NCBI GenBank assembly: GCA_003550325.1
Contig: QKWP01001743.1
Span: 16,919-80,918 of the forward strand
Reading direction: 5' to 3'
Length of the DNA stretch: 64,000 nucleotides
Source: Gigaspora rosea
Taxonomy: Eukaryota > Glomeromycota > Glomeromycetes > Diversisporales > Gigasporaceae
This document shows positions 55,827-64,000 of the stretch, piece after piece. Each line of letters begins with the position of its first letter. Positions within the stretch are counted from its first letter, which is position 1. Made by a program: the position numbers and the translations under genes. The notes beneath the pieces are model-generated. The model was given only the letters and a program-made list of their open reading frames with translations. It was not told the DNA's origin and did not search any database.

Positions 55827-57343
55827 TGCCATACTGATCTGCTATAATCTTGTCGGATTGTAATTCATATGAATGTCAGTTATGTTTAGTGAACGTGGTT
55901 GTTCTGAAGCGACAGAAGTTTTTTAAACATATCCATAACTTTAAAAGTGTTTGAGAAACCCGACTTATAGAAGACTTGCTAACACCTAAATGGCAATTTT
56001 TCGAACTGATAAACCTTTTAAATTTTTTTTCATCACAAAGAATCTCATATTTCTGTATTCAACCAGAAATATGCATATCGATATATGATTTTATAATACT
56101 GTATATAATATTTTTATCCGACAGTTACTATATATACACTGACGGAAAAAATTTTGCATTAATTACTATAAAACTCTTTTCATAAGTATATACATAGTAT
56201 CTGCTAAATAATGCCAGATAACAAGAAACAATTTACTGTAGGATTAGTTTTGATAATAAAAGAATACTTTACAGAAACCTATGTTTTTGCTAAATATGTT
56301 TATATTATATCTATTAACAATGTTATTATTATATGATCTAAATTAGTATATAATAAAGATATATATTATATTAAACACATAATAATTATATTTTTTTCTT
56401 TCTGTTAACTCTCTTATGTTTATTATATAGATACAATATAATTTTATATATAAAATGATCTGTTATTAATCTAATAATAATAATAAGAATAACAAGAATA
56501 TAATAAATAAAATAAATTACAATATTTTAATAATATAATAATGACATTAACAAACAATAAAAAAAAAAATAATATAATAAATTTGCTTATAAAATCACTT
56601 TTTGGATTCTATGTAGAAAAAAAGATTCCTTGTTCTATTTAATATCCAATATCCAAGGTTAAACAAAGGGTGAAGGGGTGATGAATAAATTATTTCTAAT
56701 ATGTTTATAAAATAAATTCCTTACAAGGAAGTCAATATGACTTATATTATATGCTAGATATATGCTGTCTATATTTTTGGAAATCAAAGCTTCCAGCGAC
56801 ATGTAACAACTAGAGTTGCAAGTGAAACTGTTGAAACTGGTGCACCGATGGTGAACTAGAGTTATAGATGAAACTAATCTTCAATGGTGCACCGATGGTG
56901 CACCAGGTGAAACTGGTGAAACTGGTGAAATTAATTAGTTTCTAGTTCAATGAATAAACTTAGGTCAGTCTTGAGTATAAGTGATAGCATTCACATATCA
57001 AAGATCCGTCTCAGCAATTTTCGTAACAAAATAGTTTATTGAAATTTTCTACGATTTTCGATTAAAATTGAATTATGGGTCAATAAAAATATCTTGAATT
57101 ATATTTAAAGACACAGATAAGATTCAGTTTATGACACACAATTCGGGTGTGGGTCAAATCTTTTTCACAAGATAACTTTCTTGCAAAGTTAGAAACATTT
57201 CATTTCTATTGGCTGAAGCATTCCGGTCTTAAACCGGACTGAATAAGAACCGGCCTAGTAGACCAGTTTATGAATCTTGGTCTGACCTATTCCTATTGGG
57301 CAGGTTCAAAAGATCAGGCCCATATGCTAATAACGAAAGGATC
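55827..57343. other. Intergenic, AT-rich
   Basis: No gene supported. At 56815-56945 a local patch repeats GGTGAAACTGGTGAAACTGG and GGTGCACCGATGGTG, possibly a small MITE. At 57215-57330 there are inverted CCGGTCT/AGACCGG-type motifs. Confidence 0.45.
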
Positions 57344-57686
57344 GATCATATGGGGTGTTACATATTAAAACAGCAATTTTTTGAAAAATGAGTTTTTATC
57401 AAATTCATATAAATTTTAATACGATTGACATTTTTTAATTATAAATGAAAGTCGATTTGCATAATAAAAAATCAAGATAATGTAAAAGAAAAATTACATG
57501 AGACTGCGAGTGCCAACACATCACGAGATTACCCGATAGTCACCTGTTGCCTTAAACCAATCAAAATCGTGAAATTTGATAATCCCGGATCAGTCCGAAA
57601 ATCAAAACAAATGATTAAACTCAATTATCTCAAAATAAAATAAAAGTAAAAATGGGCTGTTTTAATATGTAACACCCCATATGATC
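57344..57686. repeat. TIR/foldback element
   Basis: The left end GATCATATGGGGTGTTACAT continues ATTAAAACAGC. The right end is the exact inverse over about 30 bp. No clear TSD. Non-coding. Confidence 0.7.
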
Positions 57687-58013
57687 GGTCGTATAATATC
57701 AAGAAAATCATCGTTCTATTGTAGTTTCAAAAAAAAATATCTTTTCGAAATGGTCTGATTATTTTTATTGATGAATAAAAAATTATATTACTCAGCAATG
57801 AAATTAAGGTTCCAAACTCCTGTTTCCAAAATAATATGGTAAAGAAAAACTAAAATTTTTCATAAAATTCTTAAACATATATTGTTAAAACAATTTCCAT
57901 CTGTAACTTAGATAGTCATTAGAATGTCAAATGTCTATGACGAACCTTTATTATGTCATGTAATTTGATTGGTTAAAAAAAACCTTAATAAGTAATAGAC
58001 TAGATATTGGATA

Positions 58014-58201
58014 CTTATCCGACATGTCTTATGTAAACACCGAACGATTTTTGTGTAAGTTATTCGGCCACCTCCTAATACAATACACAAATTTTCATCA
58101 CCTCTTAAGAGGTGAATGAAAATTTGTGTATTTGTATTAGAAGGAGGCCGAATAAGTTACACAAAAATCGTTCGTTGTTTACGCCAGACATGTCGGATAA
58201 G
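58014..58201. repeat. Near-perfect 188-bp palindrome
   Basis: The arms of about 90 bp start CTTATCCGACATGTCTTATG and meet at CACCTCTTAAGAGGTG (58100-58115). Only a few mismatches and one-base indels separate the arms. A second small inverted repeat (58208-58335, ATTGGTCA...TGACCAAT, with ATGACGTG...CACGTCAT at its centre) follows at once. Confidence 0.8.
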
Positions 58202-58207
58202 CGTATT

Positions 58208-58335
58208 ATTGGTCAAATTGTGGCTGATAATTGCTGATTTCTTCACAGCAGATACCGCATTATGACGTGCCTTCGGCCACGTCATAAAAACAGTATCCTA
58301 GTGAATAATCAGTTATCATCCACAACATGACCAAT
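58208..58335. repeat. Small MITE-like inverted repeat
   Basis: Ends ATTGGTCAAATTGTGG and (inward) ATTGGTCATGTTGTGG. The centre forms ATGACGTG/CACGTCAT. About 500 bp upstream of the transporter start. Confidence 0.65.
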
Positions 58336-58838
58336 AACAAGTACTTATGCAACCTAGGCATGCCATTTGCTCCATATGACATATTAAATGACTTCAAGGC
58401 TTGCCAAGTTTTCTACTGTAACTACTGTAACTACAACTACTGTAACTAAAGTTACTGGTGAAAAATTTTTATTCCTACGTTAATTGTTAAGGCATCCTGC
58501 ACCACATACCGTAATCGTCAAACAGTAAAAAAATTTATTTATCGTCACTGCAGGAAAAATGAATAAATTTAGTAAAAAGCTATTTTTATCTTAGTCCGAT
58601 TCTGATTTTCAAAAATTGAAATATTGTGATAATCCAAAAAAGATTTTGTTACACTATTAAACTCGGTTGATTGCGTGAAGACATTTAACAAATTCAAAAA
58701 AAAAAAAATATTTACCTAAAAGAGAGTTTAGAGTCTGATCGCTTTGTTATTTTAAATATATATCTGAGGCCTTCGCGTCTAGAACGTTATTGCCAAAAGT
58801 TAGATAATGATAATTACGTGTACGCGTCTTCCAATACA

Positions 58839-60935
58839 ATGTCTTCAATAGTATTAGAGCGAACACGCTACCAAAAGCCTTTAAAGAATGAATATATAGA
58901 AGTTCAAACAAACGATGAAGAAATAAATTATGGTATTAAATCAAGAAAGCAAAGATTTTTAGATATAATCAACGTACAAGAAGAAAGAAGTTTAGCTGTA
59001 GAGGTTTGTTCGACTATAATTATTATTTTTTTTTTTATAAATTCAAATTCATCGTATTTTTGAATGATTTATAGACAATACCTCCAATATTGATATCAGT
59101 AATTGGATTGATACTTGCAGGATGGCTTTTCGACACGGTTCAAGTAGGTGAATTGATTATTAGTAATAAGAATGCTATAGCAATACACATGATATTTTAT
59201 TTAAAAAAATATATATATCTTTATGTTATCGGTAGAGTTGGCCAGTTTATACCAACGTTCCTGAACTATATATTTTAGTGCCGGTACTATTAAATTTGAA
59301 AGGCAACCTTGAAATGAATTTAGCATCACGATTGTCAACATTGGTATATAATTCATAGTTTGTTTAGTTAGAACGAGTAATATAATTTATATAATTTTAA
59401 AATATAATTATAATATAATCATACCATTAAAATTAGGCAAATTTAGGCGAATTAAATAGTATATCAGCTCAATACACACTGATTTGGGGTAATCTCGCAG
59501 TTCTTCAAGTACAATCACTGGTTGTAGGAGCAATCGCTGGAATATTTTCTTTTATAGAAGGAATAATATTTAATCCAAATCATATGACATCATATTATGA
59601 AAGTATGTCAATAATAGTAGTTTCAATGATGTGTGCTGCCTTAAGCAGTATGATCTTGGGGGCATTTATGTGCATTCTCATAATATTATCCCAAAGGTTT
59701 CGAATAAATCCAGGTGTGTTTTTTTTGTGTCTTTGTTTTATATACAAATTTCCATTATTAATCAGTTATTCAAATATTTAGATAATATTGCTTGTCCTAT
59801 GGCATCGTCGCTTGGTGATTTATTCACATTAATAGTTCTTTCTTTATGTAGCGAATTTCTTTTTAATTTTATATGTAAGTATTAATCTAAAAAGTTATTT
59901 ATAATCATTCTGGTTTATTTATTTATCGTTTTTATTATATTAGCTTCATGGGTCAGCACTGTCATGTTCTTAATTTTGGCTGCGAGTGTTCCCCTATGGG
60001 CATCTATAGTATGGACTAATAAATCAGTTCGGCATTTATTGACTAATGCATGGACTCCTCTTTTCGTTGCTATGGTGATTTCAAGGTATTGTACTTTTTT
60101 TTACCGCCTCTTTTACATACTAATTTTTTTATGACATTTGTCGAGTTTCATTTATTTTTTTTTTTGTCTTGTTCACAGCATTGCTGGTTTGGTATTGGAA
60201 AATTATATCGATCGATATCATGGGCTCGCAGTGTTAACCCCTGTACTCAATGGTAAATTTTTATTAGATCCTTTACGTTCCATTACGTTGAACACTCAAT
60301 TTAGTGTTATATATCTAATTATTTATTTGATCTTATGCTCGTAGGAGTAATTGGTAATTTGGGGTCCATATACGCATCAAGAATATCCACCCGTCTTCAC
60401 TGTGGCACTGAGGAAGATTATTATCGATCTGAATTAACACTATTCTTAATTAATATTCCAATCGAAATATTCATTTTGATAATCGCGTGGTGGTTTGATA
60501 TTGGACATATGAAACTTACTTGGAGCTTTTCAATAACTTACTTTTTCGTTTCTGTTCTTTGTGTATGTATTTTCCTTTTATATCAGTCTTATAAATGTAT
60601 ATATATATATATTTATAAAATATTTTTTTTTTCTAGGCGGCATTTACACTTATATTTGCTAAAAAATTGACGCTATGGTTATGGTACCACAATTATGATC
60701 CAGATAATTACTCATTGCCTTACATGTAAGTAGCTTGATTATAAAATTTTGATAACCACGTTACGCATGACCGTTATTTACATATACTTGTATTTACAGA
60801 ACCTCCGTTGTTGATGTTGTTGGCAATGGGCTGTTAGTGTTATCTTATTGGGGCTTAGCTAAACTTATACCTGGTGGGCATAAAATAAAAAAAAAAAAAA
60901 ATAGAGTAAAAAACAAAATATCAAGCTTAACTTGA
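58839..60935 (+). CDS. SLC41/MgtE-family divalent cation (Mg2+) transporter
   Basis: A membrane transporter for Mg2+ and related divalent cations. Exons: 58839-59003, 59075-59143, 59236-59343, 59437-59713, 59782-59874, 59944-60085, 60179-60252, 60345-60562, 60637-60725, 60800-60935. All introns are GT...AG and 68-93 bp, and phases match throughout, giving 456 residues. The N-terminus is cytosolic and charged (1-55), with TM1 at about 56-78. The first MgtE half carries [15 protein letters not shown] (about 99-113) and [18 protein letters not shown]. The second half starts [20 protein letters not shown] (about 207) and carries [20 protein letters not shown] (about 305-324). In animal SLC41 this last motif has Gly-Gly before Asn-Leu; here the first is Ile. 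The C-terminus is lysine-rich. The first in-frame ATG is used. The frame stays open 147 bp upstream without an ATG, so an extra 5' exon is possible. No inactivating lesion is seen. Confidence 0.9.
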
Positions 60936-62257
60936 GGGCATTATTAGACATGGACTTTTTTTTAGGCATTTTTGTAAAATTCACTAATTTCTAATGCATA
61001 TTACGGGGAATATAAGACTTTTCTACTAAGTTGTATCGAATATAGAGAATATAGACGAATGAAAAAAACAAATAAAATTTGATCCATATATGAATCCGTG
61101 TTGTCAATGGACTAAATGGACATAATATTCAATCGGAAGTTGTCATAGTTCAATCAATAAACATACTGAATTAGCCTAGCTAACAAAGTTGTTGTATATA
61201 TAAATAGCGATAGTACTATCAAATAGCAATCCGATTATGATTAAATCGGAGCGCATTTTAATAGGCTGTTATCATACCAGCACTAGTATATTTCAAATTC
61301 CCATAACTGTTTCGATGCCAAAAAAAATAAAAACAAATGAAAACCTTAATATAAAAATCTCCTATTCAATCACTAAATTGGCTTGTTACACTCAATCACA
61401 ATAGCCTATTTAGTACGCAAACGGAGTATATTTAATATACCCATATAATGATGCACTCTGCTACGAATAAAATACTCAATGGGGATTCGACCTCTTGATA
61501 TTTACTATTTATTTGTGGATCGTTCATTTATCGGGGAACATTTATACAGTAATTTATAGTCGACAATCTTATAAATGCGAAATAAAATAAATCTATGTTT
61601 TCTATTCCTTTATTTAATAGTGTATAAATGATATTTTTCGATTACGGAAAGTCAATAAATTCGTTTAAGTTAGGGTAGGTCATTTCGTAAATGAAATGTT
61701 GTGTTAGGTACTGTGGAAACAAAAAAATGTTGTGATATAGGAAAGGGCGAAACCGAAAAGGGTAAAACTCGCGTTTTTTTTTTTAATGATATTTAGGTAG
61801 CGATTTGCATCAATAACGTAACCACCTCCAACGCGGATTCCACCGTGAAAATAATTATTTTTAGAAATTGTAACGAATCTAATTTTGTCTATTTTTTTCA
61901 TTGTTAAAAAAAAAACTTTATTCATTACAAAATTATCACTCATTATATTATAAACCTTATTTGCGTGCCGAGAAACTTAACATGAGGCCTACAGTTAGGG
62001 TTGGTAATGGAGCCAATGGAGGAGCTTGCGAATGGTGCTCAAAAAACTAGTATCCATTGGTTCCATTGCTACTATATATATATTTAGTTAATGTTTTTTG
62101 TTTAAAAAAAAAAATTATATTTTATTTTACTGGTATTTGTTAGTTTATTATAATTACCTAAATCGAAATTAAATCAAATGTATTAAAATCAACCTTCTTT
62201 AAGTAAAACATATTCGGGACCATTGCACTTAGAAAGGTTTGTATTTAGAAATTTATC
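60936..62257. other. Intergenic, with repeat fragments
   Basis: No gene supported. 61735-61850 is related to the inner repeat at 35733-35831 (shared GATTTGCATCAATAACGTA). 61995-62071 is a degenerate copy of the 62498-62633 MITE (AGGGTTGGTAATGGAGCC ... GGTTCCATTGCTAC). Confidence 0.5.
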
Positions 62258-62662
62258 GTAAACTGCCGTATAAAAGATCCGGGTCTCTTACATCTTACCA
62301 AAATTAAAACCTATTATTAGACCCCGAGTCTAGTGCATGGTAGAGAGTTTGTACAATTAGAAGGAAAAATTTAAAAAGCATACATATTTTTCATTCATAG
62401 TGAGAACTTAAATATTTAAAAAGAACCATATTTGGTTATTGTAAATTTTGAGATTCACGCCCGGGTCTAGTACATAGAAAGTCTGATATCTGGAGAGCCA
62501 GGGTTGGTAATGGAGCTCAATGGAGCTGCGAATGGAGCCAATGGAGCTCTGAATGGGAGCCAATGGATACTAATTTTTTTGAGCTCCATTCACACAACTA
62601 TTGAGCTCCATTGGCTCCATTGCCAACCCTGGACTGGAGAGGTCTTGTATACGGCAGTTTAC
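62258..62662. mobile_element. TIR element carrying a nested hAT MITE
   Basis: The left end GTAAACTGCCGTATAAAAGA and the right end read inward GTAAACTGCCGTATACAAGA match over about 20 bp. Without the nested insertion it would be about 260 bp. No TSD resolved. Confidence 0.75.
62498..62633. mobile_element. hAT-type palindromic MITE (136 bp)
   Basis: Ends CCAGGGTTGGTAATGGAGCT and (inward) CCAGGGTTGGCAATGGAGCC. Target duplication CTGGAGAG at 62490-62497 and 62634-62641. The interior repeats AATGGAGC(C/T). Confidence 0.85.
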
Positions 62663-63091
62663 AGTACTTTGAAAGAATAATAAGATAATAAAATTATTAT
62701 CAGTATGATTATGCATCGCCAGGAGGTATAGCCAATCACAATTAAGATGAGTAATTAGATAAAATTTTATTTTAGCTTTTTTTTTGACAAAATTTTTCTT
62801 TTGTATACAGTATTAATACAGTATATATATATTTTTTTATTCTTTAAATTGTACTCTAGGCAAATTAAAAAATTAAAAAGTATCTACAATTTTTTAAATA
62901 AAATTAATATAAAGTATATTTTACATATTCAAATATCTTAATTATAAAATTTATAGATTTCTAATTATAAAAAAATTTTTTACTTTTAATGCAATAATAA
63001 AAGTTATTATTTTTTAACTTTAAATAAAAAAATATATATATCTTTAAAATATTGTATTGATTTAAAACTAATTATTTACATAATTTGTAAT
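62663..63091. other. AT-rich intergenic
   Basis: Nothing could be supported here beyond homopolymer runs. Confidence 0.5.
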
Positions 63092-63321
63092 CAGTACTTA
63101 AAATTCAAAGTTGGTTTTATGTTCTCAAAAAGAACATTTTTAATTTCTTAATGTTCTCAGTAAAATTTTAATGTTCTTTATATAGGAAGATTAAAATTTT
63201 TTTAATATTAAAAGAATTTATTGAATGTTCTCAAATAGTGAACATATTTTAATAATTTATGTTTCCAAAAAATTGTATAATGTTCTTTGAGAACACTGAG
63301 AACATTGAATTTTAAACACTG
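63092..63321. mobile_element. hAT-type MITE (230 bp)
   Basis: The exact 8-bp duplication TTTGTAAT is at 63084-63091 and 63322-63329. Ends CAGTACTTAAAATTCAA and (inward) CAGTGTTTAAAATTCAA. The inside repeats GTTCTC/GAGAAC motifs in both orientations. Confidence 0.85.
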
Positions 63322-64000
63322 TTTGTAATAGTTAAAATATTATATAGATTGTAATTACAAATATTATTAACAGTTAAACCTTTTTAATGTAGTGATAATA
63401 TATTTTTTTTGTTAAATAAAATTTAATCCACAACCCACATAAGAATGATAGGATTTTATAACAGTAAATTATGAAAAGAATTTTATACAGTTTAAATTAC
63501 AAAAGTATATTTACTGTTTTTTTATGTCAACTAGGATTAGTTAGCTATGGAGAAAAAAAAGATTTCATGATTATGATATAATAAATTTTAATAATAATTT
63601 GCGCCTATGAAATACTATCCTTCTTATGTGAATCAGCAATGAAGTATTTTATTTAATTATAATACTGCAGTAAAGTTATAAAAATAATTATTTTTTAATA
63701 TAAAATTTAACCAATTTACTGTTTACTAAAAATTATAAAAATCTTTAATATATAAAAAAAAAAAAAATTATACAATAAATTATACAATAAATTATACAAT
63801 AAATTATACAATAAATTAAATAATAAATATTAAGCCATTTCTATATATAAATTATTATTTACAATATTCAACCAAAACAATACTCCTATTATTTAGATCC
63901 AAAGTATTACTTAATATTTCTACTAGCCTGTTTTTTTTTGAATGAACCCCGAAAATAGAGAACTACCTTGATTACTAATTTTTAATCTATTCCCAAATGT
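63322..64000. other. AT-rich end of the window with a 12-bp minisatellite
   Basis: A tandem AATTATACAATA repeat (about 4-5 units) at 63767-63820. No gene supported. Confidence 0.6.

Noticed and set aside
61704..61943. 79-codon minus-strand frame containing VGGGYVIDANRYL
   Set aside because: It overlaps a dispersed repeat related to 35733-35831. Only a short core is shared and there is no splice or start support for a gene.

Overview
The window looks like a repeat-rich, AT-rich fungal nuclear contig, most likely from an arbuscular mycorrhizal fungus (Glomeromycotina, Rhizophagus-like). This is inferred from the combination of a MATA-HMG-type HMG-box gene, Crinkler-like NTPase/nuclease sequence, TLDc-domain sequence, LRR_RI (NLRC3-type) remains, a pre-kinase-type fragment, short GT-AG introns (68-93 bp) and dense hAT, MULE, PIF, LINE and Ty3/gypsy debris. 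No species marker is present, so the assignment is not proven.

Three loci look like host genes worth using. The first is a complete ten-exon SLC41/MgtE-type divalent cation transporter at 58839-60935 (+). The second is a single-exon HMG-box gene of the MATA type at 33328-33981 (-). The third is a small two-exon gene of unknown function at 5092-5661 (+). Everything else that codes is transposon-derived, duplicated or decaying.

Layout. 1-2486: sparse, with one hAT-type MITE and one foldback. 2487-18789: one minus-strand Ty3/gypsy element with matching 574/576-bp LTRs and broken gag, protease, RT/RNase H and integrase. Its pol is split by about 1.7 kb carrying the small gene, and its leader is split by a 7,006-bp DNA element (10582-17587) with TIRs and an exact 8-bp TSD. 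That DNA element holds a decayed transposase gene and a tandem array of TLDc-domain segments. 19084-19970: a 24-bp minisatellite whose substitutions are mostly silent in one minus-strand frame (PPKKRARP-type repeat). 20544-23800: nested MITEs, a LTR relic and telomere-like repeats.

24009-32015: a Crinkler/RHS-like gene and three partial tandem copies of its central segment, interrupted by five different mobile elements with identifiable TSDs, including two LINE tails that share a two-hairpin 3' end. 33328-33981: HMG gene. 35600-45900: foldbacks, an alternating inverted-repeat array, a retroposed tRNA-like sequence with a 16-bp TSD, and a BED-finger hAT transposase relic carrying two MITEs. 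46019-47530: a 1.5-kb TIR element with interleaved inverted repeats and an 11-bp TSD, lying against a truncated gene end and an LRR_RI pseudogene. 48600-58350: further MITEs, tandem repeats and gene fragments. 58839-60935: the SLC41 transporter. 60936-64000: nested hAT-type MITEs in AT-rich DNA.

All coordinates and TSDs were read by eye; no search or alignment program was run.
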